From Clostridia bacterium (lineage in GTDB: Bacteria; Bacillota; Clostridia; Oscillospirales; CAG-272), in the NCBI GenBank assembly GCA_017631325.1, contig JAGBTM010000057.1, forward strand, positions 1 through 35,097: a stretch of DNA of 35,097 nt, given 5' to 3'. The position numbers were made by a program, and so were the translations under genes. The first letter of the stretch is position 1. Each line of letters begins with the position of its first letter. Shown here piece after piece: positions 5,438-13,787 of the stretch. The notes below the pieces were generated by a model that was not told the DNA's origin, ran no database searches, and was given only the letters and a program-made list of their open reading frames with translations.

Positions 5438-6883
5438 CTATTCTGTGGCAGCTTCCGGGGCTTTCTGTTGCTCGTCGGTCCCGACAAGGCTCTTTGACCA
5501 AGTGCCGCGTTTAAGAAGGACGGTGCCGAAGGCGACCTTAAGTATTTCAGAGGCGCGCGAGAGGATATAAACCGTGATTATATTAAAGGGTGTCAAGTGT
5601 ACGAGAAGCATCGCGACGGGCACCGCGATAATCCACATGAAGCCCGAGTCCATAAGCGCGGTGGAGAATACCGCTCCGCCGGTTCTGAGAATAAAGTACA
5701 TAGAGTGCGCAAGCGATGCGATAGGCAAAAAGCACGCTGCTATGATAATAAGGCTCGTTGAGAGGGAGCGAACGGCATCGGTAGTTTCGTATAGATAGGG
5801 GAAGAACGAGGAGGCTGAAATCATGATAATTCCAAGCACAACTGTCGAGAAAAGTGAGAGCACCATCATCTTCATGGCGGTGTCCTTTGCACGCTCGCTT
5901 TCACCGGCCCCCAGCTGCGCGCCAACCACGATTGCTATCGAAGAATTGAACGCAAGGTAAACAACACTTAACAAATTGATAAGAACGTCGGCAATATTAA
6001 AGGCTGCGACGACCTCAATGCCCCTGACGGAAAAGGCCTGATTTTGCATAGTTACTGCCATTGACCAAAGGCACTCATTGAAGATTATAGGCAGTCCCTT
6101 GACGGCCACGCTGAGGAGAAGCTTCGCGGGGATTTTGAAGCTTCTATACAGTCCATGGGTGAAGTAAAGACCGCTTTTTCTTCTGTGCATCATAATGACG
6201 TTGAAGCCGAGAGCTGCAAAGCGCGAGATGACCGTGGCAACAGCTGCGCCCGCGACACCCATCGCAGGGAAGCCGAGAAGTCCGAATATAAGAATAGCGT
6301 TAAGAACGAAGTTCACACCGATGGATATAAAGGACGAGCACATCGGCAAAACTGCATTTCCCGTCTCGCGCGAGGTAGTTGCGTAGGCCTGGTCGACAGT
6401 GTAGGGAATAATGCCTAAAAGGTAGATGTGAAGATACGTCTTGGCCGATGCGAGCGTTTCGGTAAGGCTTATATCCCCCGTTTCTCCGTCGTGTAGAAAC
6501 GTAGAAATAAGGGCGTCGTCAAAAATAATAAAAACGGTTATTGCAATAGCGGAGAAGAAGAGTCCGAGTGCAAGCTTCAGCCTGAACGTGCTCCTTACAC
6601 CCTCCTCGTTTTTTGCGCCGTGGTACTGTGCTGTGAAGATGCCGCCGGAAGCCATAACACCGAAAATCAAAAGATTGAAAATGAATATAAATCGGTTAGC
6701 TATTGCAACTCCCGACATCGCCTCAGTACCTACCGAGCCGACCATTATGTTGTCGAGCAGGTTGACAAGGCTCGCCAGCGCGTTTTGCGCCATAATAGGC
6801 AGGGCGATTGCCAAAACGCCCTTATAGAAGGCGCGGTCACCGATAAAGCGAGAGTACCATTTTTTGTTTAAAGATGCAGTCAT
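5438..6883 (-). CDS. MATE family efflux transporter
   Basis: 481 aa. I start at 6883 (MTASLNKKW) because GGAGG lies just upstream; the frame is open for 32 more codons but these run into the preceding gene. About twelve hydrophobic helices are visible in two halves, with typical MATE patterns: ALPIMAQNALASLVNLLDNIMVG in helix 1, GGIFTAQYHGAKN, then in the second half GLPIIFNECLWSMAVTMQNQAF and NSSIAIVVGAQLGAGE. Such proteins export drugs or metabolites using a Na+ or H+ gradient; they are often annotated as NorM/DinF type. It lies 13 bp downstream of the TIM-barrel gene and is probably co-transcribed with it from the promoter at 7876-7904. Confidence 0.92.
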   Translation of the reverse strand: MTASLNKKWYSRFIGDRAFYKGVLAIALPIMAQNALASLVNLLDNIMVGSVGTEAMSGVAIANRFIFIFNLLIFGVMASGGIFTAQYHGAKNEEGVRSTFRLKLALGLFFSAIAITVFIIFDDALISTFLHDGETGDISLTETLASAKTYLHIYLLGIIPYTVDQAYATTSRETGNAVLPMCSSFISIGVNFVLNAILIFGLLGFPAMGVAGAAVATVISRFAALGFNVIMMHRRKSGLYFTHGLYRSFKIPAKLLLSVAVKGLPIIFNECLWSMAVTMQNQAFSVRGIEVVAAFNIADVLINLLSVVYLAFNSSIAIVVGAQLGAGESERAKDTAMKMMVLSLFSTVVLGIIMISASSFFPYLYETTDAVRSLSTSLIIIAACFLPIASLAHSMYFILRTGGAVFSTALMDSGFMWIIAVPVAMLLVHLTPFNIITVYILSRASEILKVAFGTVLLKRGTWSKSLVGTDEQQKAPEAATE

Positions 6884-6896
6884 TTTTCCTCCAAAA

Positions 6897-7826
6897 TTAC
6901 TCCTCGTAAAGTCCGTAGGACGTAAGCAAATATTTACCGCATTCGTAGAGCAGGTCAACAGCCTTTTTCTTAAGCTCAAGCGAGGGGTTAAAGACCCCGC
7001 TTACCTCTTCGCCCTCGTGTACCCAGGGCTTTCTTCCGCAGGAGCAGTTTCTGTGGTGGAAGAGGGTATAGGACGCCTCAAAGGTGAAAAAGCCGTCATA
7101 GTTTACGTCAACCAGAGCCTTTAGCACCGAGTCCCAGTTTATATTGCCGTTAAAGGGCCAGGAATGGTGGTGATGCGAGTGCAGTCCGAAGTTATCCGAA
7201 ATGTGCAGACCCCACAGCTTATCGCCTATGTCACAGAGGCACTCGTACTGTCCTACGGCTCGCGCGCGCTCGTTCAAGTTGGCGTGCGCCGTGTCCCAGC
7301 ATACACCGAGAAGCGGGTGGTCAACGTACTTAACAAGCTCCATCATTTCCTTGCCTGTGGTCAGGGGACGGTCGAAATCGTCGGTATTCTCGGTCATAAC
7401 GCGCATGCCGTACCTTTCGGCAACCGGCATAATATCGTGATAGAAGCGCTTGTTAATTTCGAGAAACTCGTGCTTTGAGAGAGCCGTACTCTCTACCGCG
7501 TGTACCACGGTGCGCTCGATACCGAGGCGTCCGGACAGCTCAATAGAGCGCTTCACGGTCTGGACACAGCTTTTGTAATTTTCCTCGGTGAGAGGATTTG
7601 CAGGGCTGACGCAGGAGGCGTGCGAGGTGCTGTATTTGACACCGGCATATTCTGCCGCTTCGCGATAGGTATCTACCATTTGAGAGAAGGCTTCCTCGTC
7701 GGCTGGGAAGGTATTTCCAAGCTCGAGATTTATGTATTTGAATTTAGAGCCACTAAACTCCCTGACGGCGCCAACTATAGTCGGCACGTAGCGAAGATAA
7801 TCACCCGATGAGGTTGCAAGCTTCAT
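6897..7826 (-). CDS. Sugar phosphate isomerase/epimerase-like TIM barrel protein
   Basis: 309 aa, of the xylose-isomerase-like TIM barrel (AP_endonuc_2) family. Likely metal ligands are visible at strand ends: Glu in VMTENTDDF, Asp in VCWDTAHANL, His in GLHISDN and Glu in FFTFEAS, the usual E-D-H-E set. Unusual features are a run of four histidines in LHSHHHHSWPF and a CSC motif near the C-terminus. Members isomerise or epimerise keto-sugars or inositol derivatives; the substrate cannot be told here. It is first in the operon with a MATE transporter, which might export a product. ATG at 7826 follows GGAGAACGG. Family certain, reaction uncertain. Confidence 0.85.
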   Translation of the reverse strand: MKLATSSGDYLRYVPTIVGAVREFSGSKFKYINLELGNTFPADEEAFSQMVDTYREAAEYAGVKYSTSHASCVSPANPLTEENYKSCVQTVKRSIELSGRLGIERTVVHAVESTALSKHEFLEINKRFYHDIMPVAERYGMRVMTENTDDFDRPLTTGKEMMELVKYVDHPLLGVCWDTAHANLNERARAVGQYECLCDIGDKLWGLHISDNFGLHSHHHHSWPFNGNINWDSVLKALVDVNYDGFFTFEASYTLFHHRNCSCGRKPWVHEGEEVSGVFNPSLELKKKAVDLLYECGKYLLTSYGLYEE

Positions 7827-7875
7827 AACCGTTCTCCTATAAACAGAAATAGTGCGCGTGCGCGCTTTTGATTAT

Positions 7876-7904
7876 ATTATACACCTTACTTTTCGATATA
7901 TCAA
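7876..7904 (-). promoter_or_regulatory. Promoter of the TIM barrel-MATE operon
   Basis: On the minus strand: TTGATA (7899-7904), 17-bp spacer, TATAAT (7876-7881). About 50 bp upstream of the start codon. Confidence 0.75.
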
Positions 7905-8043
7905 TAGCAAAAAGCATAAAATACATTGCAAAAAATCAATCGCGCCTGCATTGCTAATTAAATAAATTTTGTGCCATCTATCGTTTTTTAAAAACGAGAG
8001 TAAAAAGAAGTGAAAATAAGTCAAAATATTAAAGGAATACGTA

Positions 8044-8072
8044 TTGCAAAAAGTATGCATTTGTGATAAAAT
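8044..8072 (+). promoter_or_regulatory. pyk: Promoter of pyk
   Basis: TTGCAA (8044-8049), 17-bp spacer, TAAAAT (8067-8072), 47 bp before the start codon. The rest of 7905-8043 shows nothing I can name. Confidence 0.7.
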
Positions 8073-8118
8073 GTTATTGGTGAAAATTACGAATTCAACG
8101 AAAAGGTAGTAAACTTTT

Positions 8119-9531
8119 ATGCGTAAAACCAAAATTGTATGTACGATAGGCCCCGCTTGCAACAACGTCGAAACCCTAAGAGAAATGTGCCATGCAGGTA
8201 TGAACGTCGCCAGGCTTAATTTCTCACACGGCACCCACGAGGACCACGAAAATAATATAAATATGCTGAAGAGCGTCAGAGAGGAGCTGAATATACCTCT
8301 TGCTATTTTGCTTGACACAAAGGGTCCCGAGTACCGTGTCGGAATATTCGAGAACGGCAAGGAAACCTTAAAGGCAGGTGAGACCTTCACGTTTACTACG
8401 GAGGATTGCCTCGGCGATAGCACCCGTGTATCCGTCAGCTACAAAAATCTTGCCAAGGAGCTCAAATCAGGCGACACGGTCCTTGTGAACAACGGACTTT
8501 TGTCCTTTACCGTAATAGAAACGGACGGTACAAACGTCGTATGCCGCACAGACGTAGGCGGTGAAATCTCCAACCGTAAGAGCATGAGCTTTCCAGGTAA
8601 GGTTATGAAGCAGGTATACCTTTCCGAGCAGGACAGGAGCGATATTGCCTTTGGTGTTAAGCACGACGTGGATTATATAGCCTGCTCGTTCGTTTCCACA
8701 GCACAGGATATGCGCGACGTCAAGGATTACCTTGCCGAGCTCGGCTCGTCGAATATAGGCCTTATAGCAAAGATAGAAAATCAGTCGGGCGTCGATAACA
8801 TAGAAGAAATTTGCGCCGAGTGCGACGGTATTATGATAGGCCGTGGCGATATGGGTGTGGAGATAGCCTTTGAGGAGGTTCCCGCCATACAGAAGAAGCT
8901 TATCACAAAGTGCCGTATGCTTGGCAAACGAGTGATTACCGCAACCGAGATGCTTGAGTCCATGATAACCAACAGCCGCCCCACCCGTGCAGAGATTTCC
9001 GACGTTGCAAACGCTGTTTTTGACGGCACAAGCGCTGTAATGCTTTCGGGTGAGACCGCCGCAGGCAAGGACCCCGTGCTCTGCGTCAAGACTATGTCAA
9101 AGATAGCAGAGCGGGCCGAGAAGAGCGTTGATTACAAGTCGCTCTTTTACAACACTGAGTTCCGTATCAAGAACTCCTTAGACGCTATTTCACATTCGGT
9201 GTGCGGTATGTCAATGGATATAGGAGCAAAGGCCATCGTCGTCTGCTCTATGTCTGGCACCACTGCCAGAATGGTATCGCGCTTCCGATCTCCCGTAGAC
9301 ATTATAGGTTTGTCGGTAAACGAAAAGACCAAAAATCAGCTCGCGCTTTCCTGGGGTGTCGCGCCCATAATGTGCGACGTTTATCCCTCTATCGAGGTGC
9401 TTTTCTACACTGCAAAGCAGATAGCAAAAGATAAATTTGGTTTAAAGCCCGGTGATAAAATCATAATCACAGGCAGCGACCGCACCGGTGAGTCGGGAAA
9501 TACCAACACCCTCAGAATTGCAACGATTTAA
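8119..9531 (+). CDS. pyk: Pyruvate kinase
   Basis: 470 aa, the usual length of a pyruvate kinase without the extra C-terminal PEP-utiliser-like domain found in some Firmicutes. It transfers phosphate from PEP to ADP, giving pyruvate and ATP, the last step of glycolysis. Family marks: KIVCTIGPAC, MNVARLNFSHG (substrate arginine), LLDTKGPEYR, the metal/catalytic segment IAKIENQSG, GRGDMGVEI and TATEMLESMI with the active-site region, and an SGTTARMVSRFRS C-terminal effector region. It has its own promoter and is followed 19 bp later by a ROK glucokinase, so the first and last steps of glycolysis are probably co-expressed. A ppdK fragment at the left end indicates both PEP-pyruvate routes exist in this genome. 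Confidence 0.97.
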   Translation: MRKTKIVCTIGPACNNVETLREMCHAGMNVARLNFSHGTHEDHENNINMLKSVREELNIPLAILLDTKGPEYRVGIFENGKETLKAGETFTFTTEDCLGDSTRVSVSYKNLAKELKSGDTVLVNNGLLSFTVIETDGTNVVCRTDVGGEISNRKSMSFPGKVMKQVYLSEQDRSDIAFGVKHDVDYIACSFVSTAQDMRDVKDYLAELGSSNIGLIAKIENQSGVDNIEEICAECDGIMIGRGDMGVEIAFEEVPAIQKKLITKCRMLGKRVITATEMLESMITNSRPTRAEISDVANAVFDGTSAVMLSGETAAGKDPVLCVKTMSKIAERAEKSVDYKSLFYNTEFRIKNSLDAISHSVCGMSMDIGAKAIVVCSMSGTTARMVSRFRSPVDIIGLSVNEKTKNQLALSWGVAPIMCDVYPSIEVLFYTAKQIAKDKFGLKPGDKIIITGSDRTGESGNTNTLRIATI

Positions 9532-9550
9532 CTTAAAACGAGGTGTAAAT

Positions 9551-10510
9551 ATGAACGAAAACAAAAGGTATTATATAGGCATCGACCTTGGCGGCACCTT
9601 TATCAAGGGCGGTATCTGTACCCGAGAGGGAGAGCTGCTTATAAATGACAAAATTGCCACAGAGGGCCATTTAGGTGGGGAGCGTGTAGCCGAAAACGTG
9701 TCTACGCTCACGAAAAAACTCATATCAGAGCTTAATATCTCACCCTCAGACGTCGTCGGAGTAGGTATGGGCGTGCCGGGACTTATCGACAGCGAGAGCG
9801 GAACCGTTGTGTTCTGGGGTAAAATGCGCTGGGAGAACTTTCCTATCGGAGAGATGGTGTCGAGTCTTACGGGTTATCCCACAAGGGTAATCAACGACGC
9901 AAACGCTGCCGCCCTTGGCGAAACACTCTTTGGCTCGGGCAAAAAATACAAAAACACAGTACTTCTCACCCTCGGCACAGGTGTTGGCGGCGGTGTGGTA
10001 ATAGACGGCAAGCTCTTCGAGGGAAATCGCTCGGCAGGCGCTGAGCTTGGCCATATCGTAGTAGTTAAGGACGGAGTGCGCTGTAACTGTGGCAGACACG
10101 GTTGCCTTGAAGCCTATGCCTCGGCTACGGCTCTTATCCGAGAAACCCGTCGCGCCATGGAAGAGGATAAGACGAGCAAAATGTGGCAGATAGGCTCGCT
10201 TGATGCCGTTACGGGCGAGACGGCCTTTGATTATGCCTCGACCGATGCCGCAGCACGCAGAGTAGTTGATAACTATCTCGAAATGCTCGGTATAGGTATC
10301 GTAAACTACGCAAACGTATTCAGACCCGAGGCCATAATTATAGGCGGCGGTGTGTCGGCTCAGGGCGATGCGCTTCTCTCACCGCTTAAAGCAATACTCG
10401 AGAGGGATATTTACGCAGGTGGGCGCGGCCCGTCGGTAGACCTTATTATCGCAACCCTTGGCAATATCGCAGGCACCCTTGGTGCTGCCGCAAGCGCCTT
10501 TGCAGATTAA
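9551..10510 (+). CDS. glcK: ROK family glucokinase
   Basis: 319 aa from ATG 9551, preceded by GAGGTG; an upstream in-frame ATG lies inside pyk and is unlikely. It phosphorylates glucose with ATP in the cytosol. Motifs: N-terminal phosphate loop YYIGIDLGGTFIKGG, VINDANAAALGE, LLTLGTGVGGGVVIDG, the glucose-contacting ELGH, and the ROK zinc motif CNCGRHGCLEAYAS; a second glycine-rich segment EAIIIGGGVSAQGD is near the end. The zinc signature and length place it in the ROK glucokinase group rather than the NagC-type regulators, because no N-terminal HTH exists. Fructokinase or N-acetylhexosamine kinase specificity is possible but less likely given the pyk linkage. Confidence 0.92.
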   Translation: MNENKRYYIGIDLGGTFIKGGICTREGELLINDKIATEGHLGGERVAENVSTLTKKLISELNISPSDVVGVGMGVPGLIDSESGTVVFWGKMRWENFPIGEMVSSLTGYPTRVINDANAAALGETLFGSGKKYKNTVLLTLGTGVGGGVVIDGKLFEGNRSAGAELGHIVVVKDGVRCNCGRHGCLEAYASATALIRETRRAMEEDKTSKMWQIGSLDAVTGETAFDYASTDAAARRVVDNYLEMLGIGIVNYANVFRPEAIIIGGGVSAQGDALLSPLKAILERDIYAGGRGPSVDLIIATLGNIAGTLGAAASAFAD

Positions 10511-10614
10511 CAAAAGACTAAAAGAAAACACCGCGCAAAAACAATACAATAGAAAACCACATAAAACTTACTCTTTGTGAATAGTTTGGGTGGAAAAAGA
10601 TTAAACATAAAACT

Positions 10615-10656
10615 AAAAGAACTGTGAGCTTGGATACCGAACTCACAGTTCTTTTT
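10615..10656 (+). terminator. Terminator of the pyk-glcK operon
   Basis: AAAAGAACTGTGAG/CTCACAGTTCTTTTT stem with a 13-nt loop and T tail, about 105 bp past the glcK stop. Confidence 0.88.
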
Positions 10657-10676
10657 ATACCTAAACTAACCTAAAC

Positions 10677-10774
10677 CCGACGAAGTCGGATTTTATCGCT
10701 AAGCGATTTCATTCACCAGAGGTGGATTTCATCCGACACAGTCGGATTTCACTGCGCTGTGTATCACGCAGCGC
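10677..10774. repeat. Array of tiny hairpins with ATTTCAT spacers
   Basis: Four perfect short stems with 3-nt loops follow one another: CCGAC-gaa-GTCGG, ATCGC-taa-GCGAT, CACC-aga-GGTG and ATCCGAC-aca-GTCGGAT. Each is followed by ATTTTAT or ATTTCA(T/C). A fifth, wider palindrome GCGCTG...CAGCGC runs over the stop of the GIY-YIG gene. Similar hairpin/ATTTCA strings occur between genes in Clostridia from general knowledge; function unknown. Confidence 0.65.
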
Positions 10775-11240
10775 CATTCCCTCGCGTCTTATTATATCCC
10801 GAGGCGAATGCGTCGAACGCTTCGATAGCCGCGCGTTCCAGAGCGTTGAGCGTGGGGAAGCCGCTTTTGTATAGGGGAATTAGCCGTATCGTAAATTTAT
10901 CACCGTATTTATAATCGGCATAAACGTCACCGTTTCCCTTGCCTGTGAAGTGCGAGTTTACCCTGTCGGGCACCTGTACGCCCTGACCGACGTAATATAG
11001 ATTTTTCGTCTTGTTGTAGAGTATGTATATCCCTTCAAATCTCTTTTTTTCACCACTCTGTTTTTGTCTGATACCCTCGCGAAGCTCAAAGAAACGGTCG
11101 GGACTAAGCTCTACCGAGTCGCGCGAAAGGTACATAACTCGCCTCTTGGGGTCGCGACGCGCGCGACGAATAAAAAATAGCGGCAAAATGACAACAGATA
11201 TTAGCAAAACACCTAAAAACAACGCTCTGTATTCACTCAT
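10764..11240 (-). CDS. Membrane-anchored GIY-YIG domain protein
   Basis: 158 aa from ATG 11240, chosen for the GGGGGTGG site just upstream; 14 further upstream codons are open but lack one. An N-terminal hydrophobic helix (ALFLGVLLISVVILPLFFI) is followed by a basic stretch RRARRDPKRR, so the protein is probably anchored with its bulk in the cytosol. The C-terminal part starts with GIYILYN and YYVGQG, the two strands that name the GIY-YIG nuclease fold, and has the downstream arginine and HF segment (PDRVNSHF) and a conserved Glu in ALERAAIEAF. Enzyme activity on DNA is plausible but the substrate is unknown. A lone gene with a hairpin array at its 3' end. Confidence 0.8.
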   Translation of the reverse strand: MSEYRALFLGVLLISVVILPLFFIRRARRDPKRRVMYLSRDSVELSPDRFFELREGIRQKQSGEKKRFEGIYILYNKTKNLYYVGQGVQVPDRVNSHFTGKGNGDVYADYKYGDKFTIRLIPLYKSGFPTLNALERAAIEAFDAFASGYNKTRGNGAA

Positions 11241-11554
11241 TTTACCACCCCCGTGAAATTTTATCTGATTATATTTTAGCACACGTTTTTCTAAAAATCA
11301 AGCAAAATTTTGCGATTTATTTCATGGCAGAACGCGTTTTTGTAGCGTGGAAAATCGCAAGAAATCACGCTTTTTGCCCCCACGCTACACATCGAATTTC
11401 ACTTTATCTAAAACGCTCCGACCCATCCCCACATTTATAATAAAACAGAAGAAAAAATTGAGCGTTTTCCCCATTGAATACAATTATAAAAAAACAAAAA
11501 ATATATAAAAAATCACACCCAAAAGCTCCAAAGTCACCCAAAAACCAAAAAAGT
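11241..11554. other. Intergenic stretch without recognised gene
   Basis: About 310 bp of AT-rich sequence between the GIY-YIG gene and the next terminator. I see no convincing reading frame, RNA or repeat, apart from two partly similar segments rich in ACGCTAC/GTAGCGT around 11340-11395 (GTAGCGTGG and CCACGCTAC form an inverted pair). Confidence 0.5.
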
Positions 11555-11580
11555 CCCCGTGTGACTTTCGCCACACGGGG
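11555..11580 (-). terminator. Terminator of the 603-aa secreted protein gene
   Basis: CCCCGTGTG/CACACGGGG stem. On the minus strand it is followed by ACTTTTTTGG. Confidence 0.88.
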
Positions 11581-11615
11581 ATTTTGCTATTTTCGTTGAT
11601 TAGCTTATCTGGGTA

Positions 11616-13427
11616 TTACTGATATACAACCTCAATAGCGGAAATTCTTACATGACCGTTGGTTGCAGAACCGGTATTACCTACACCGAAGGTGATGCTG
11701 GCAGCATTAACTTCAACAATCGTATCAGTTGCGATCTTGCTTCCGGCGTAGGTTAAGCAACCTCCCTTGTCAACGGTGTAAGTAATCTTAACAGAAATAA
11801 TAGTCTTGCCATTTTCTGCTGTAATTTTTACTTTTCCGCTCTCAGACTGGTAAATTCTCCAACCGAGACCGGTGTTATAGTATTTACCAGTGTTTGTTCC
11901 GCTAGAGCAGGATACGCTAATGTTGGCATCAAGGTCGAATGAAGTTACTTGTTGTTGGTTAGTCCATCCATACGACACCATCCGCTTGGTGATAGTGGTA
12001 GGCTCTGCGGGGGCGTCACCTCCAGTGGATTCCGTGTATCCACATACGCACTTGCCGTTGCTAAAGTCGTGATCTACCTTTTCGCCAATGACTTCATTAC
12101 ACTCAGAGCATGCTGTCCAGTGCTGATCGTCATTAACAGTGGGAGTTTCATTGGGAGTGTGATCAAGTTTTGTTCCTTCTTCGGTTACGGTAGAAGTAGC
12201 ATCACAACGAGAGCACTTTGCGGTTTTTGTACCGTCTGCCGTGCAGGTTGCATCATTGTTGGATATGTAGTCGCCAAAGTCGTGTCCATTTACAAGACAA
12301 TCTCCGCTTGCTGTTTCAAATGAAGCAAATACATAGTTTGATGCGGTAATATTGGAGCTTGCATATGTCTTAAATACGACGGTAGACATGGTGGTTTGCA
12401 TACCAAATCCACGGTTTCCGACTGTGCATATGTATGTACCACTTTTGTGAAGTGTAAATACAGAAGCAGATTCTTTATCTACAAGCGATGCACCGGACGT
12501 TCCTGAACTCTTGACATAAAGATAATTATTCTCTGCTACATCCTTAACGTAAATGTAGTATCCGTCTGCGGTTTCTTCGACACAAACTATTGCAGCCTCT
12601 GCTATGTTTGTAGTTACCTGGAGTTCGCCGCCGCTAACGGTTCCGTTGAAGTAATAAGTGGTGCCGTTAAGGTTTGCCATTATAAGATGCTCAGTAACAA
12701 CTGCTGACTCAGCTTCCTTATCGACAGCCTCAAATACCACTGTGTAGTATGCACTCTTTGCAACAGACAAGATGTAGCTGCCGTCGGTAAGGTCGTAGGT
12801 AGTTCCGTTAATCTTAGCAACTATCTTCTGATCATCATCTACTGTGAAGTTGGGAGTGAGAGTAACGGAACCTGCATAAATGCCGGTGCCTGCGCCACCC
12901 TCAACGGTAACGTAGCCGTAGTCACCGATAGCGGTGTAGGTGCCATCCTCAAGAAGTACCTTCTGCGCATAACCTGCGAAGGTTATAAGGCTCTCGTACA
13001 TGTTCTTCTTGTCGAAATTTTCGCCTTCGGTAGCCTCTCCAATACCGTCAACGTAAAGACGCTCCATAAGGTACTCGAGAACGCTGTAGGTCTTGCGAGC
13101 CTCAGCTTCGTCAGCAAGCTTTACCTCAAATATGGTGTCGATACGCTGTGCGGGAACACCGTCGGAGAGGTATACGTCGTAACCTTCGTAAGTAACAGTG
13201 TTGGATTTTACTGCGTTCTTCCACTGCGCATCACCCTTGATACGATACTGAACTGCAGCAGAGCCCGTGGGAACTCTGTACATAATCTGTATGGTTTCAC
13301 CATACCAGAGGTTCTGCTGAATTTCGGGGGCTGCGGATTCGTCAGCAGATGCCGTTATGAGCGTAAGACCGCAAACCATAACAGCCAAAACGAGAACAAG
13401 TGAGAGAATTTTTCTCAAATTTTTCAT
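11616..13427 (-). CDS. Large secreted modular protein, function unknown
   Basis: 603 aa. A clear signal peptide (residues 1-28: KNLRKILSLVLVLAVMVCGL, cleavage near ASA-DE) directs export. Region about 30-245 (NLWYGETIQIMYRVP, VPAQRIDTIFEVKL, YSVLEYLMERLY, GYAQKVL, a GIYAGSVTLTPNF strand) is shared with the neighbouring 659-aa nuclease. The centre (about 250-390) is different and beta-rich (TADGYYIYVKD, NYLYVKSSG) and resembles no family I can name with confidence. Two CxxC/His mini-modules follow (CSRCDAT, CSECNEV, ending CVCGYTES). The last 120 residues (KYYNTGLGWRIYQSESGKVK to the end) form a beta domain also shared with the neighbour. It is preceded by a 43-aa gene in the same transcript. 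Confidence 0.8.
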   Translation of the reverse strand: MKNLRKILSLVLVLAVMVCGLTLITASADESAAPEIQQNLWYGETIQIMYRVPTGSAAVQYRIKGDAQWKNAVKSNTVTYEGYDVYLSDGVPAQRIDTIFEVKLADEAEARKTYSVLEYLMERLYVDGIGEATEGENFDKKNMYESLITFAGYAQKVLLEDGTYTAIGDYGYVTVEGGAGTGIYAGSVTLTPNFTVDDDQKIVAKINGTTYDLTDGSYILSVAKSAYYTVVFEAVDKEAESAVVTEHLIMANLNGTTYYFNGTVSGGELQVTTNIAEAAIVCVEETADGYYIYVKDVAENNYLYVKSSGTSGASLVDKESASVFTLHKSGTYICTVGNRGFGMQTTMSTVVFKTYASSNITASNYVFASFETASGDCLVNGHDFGDYISNNDATCTADGTKTAKCSRCDATSTVTEEGTKLDHTPNETPTVNDDQHWTACSECNEVIGEKVDHDFSNGKCVCGYTESTGGDAPAEPTTITKRMVSYGWTNQQQVTSFDLDANISVSCSSGTNTGKYYNTGLGWRIYQSESGKVKITAENGKTIISVKITYTVDKGGCLTYAGSKIATDTIVEVNAASITFGVGNTGSATNGHVRISAIEVVYQ

Positions 13428-13487
13428 TTTGTTTTCCTTCCTTCTTTCAAATTGATTTTAGTTTTTTTGATTTTAGGGAATTTGCCG

Positions 13488-13619
13488 TTAGGTCCATGCG
13501 CTGTCGTCATAGTCACCCCAGCCACCGGGATTTTCGCCGATTTCGCCTGAAGTGGTGATGACGTCGCTTGCGTCGAGTAGAATTATCTCGAGCTCAGCAT
13601 CTAAATACTTTTCCTTCAT
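13488..13619 (-). CDS. 43-aa peptide gene (small acidic protein)
   Basis: ATG at 13619 sits 6 bp after a perfect AGGAGGG site and about 40 bp after a consensus promoter, so translation is very likely. The product is 43 aa: KEKYLDAELEIILLDASDVI, then TTSGEIGENPGGWGDYDDSA and WT. The pattern (a short N-terminal segment with an E-L/V-hydrophobic core, ASDVITTSG, then a Gly/Asp-rich tail) recalls small unannotated proteins that occur repeatedly in Clostridia genomes; I know no function. It is the first gene of a transcript with the 603-aa secreted protein, 60 bp apart. A peptide precursor or a secretion-associated factor are guesses only. Confidence 0.6.
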   Translation of the reverse strand: MKEKYLDAELEIILLDASDVITTSGEIGENPGGWGDYDDSAWT

Positions 13620-13660
13620 AATTGCCCTCCTGTTATGATAAAAAATAAATAACCATTATA

Positions 13661-13689
13661 ATTATAGTACTAATTAAAGTAAATTTCAA
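13661..13689 (-). promoter_or_regulatory. Promoter of the 43-aa gene and 603-aa secreted protein
   Basis: On the minus strand: TTGAAA (13684-13689), 17-bp spacer, TATAAT (13661-13666). Confidence 0.78.
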
Positions 13690-13787
13690 TATAAAAACGG
13701 GAAAATTGTTAAATTTTGTGAAAAATTGTCAAAATTGTCAATTAAAAGTAAAAACTCGTTCACAAACTATCTAAAATGACCACAACA

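Noticed and set aside
9488..9550. Upstream ATG for glucokinase at 9488
   Set aside because: It lies inside pyk, lacks a ribosome site and adds 21 residues not typical of ROK kinases; ATG 9551 has GAGGTG.
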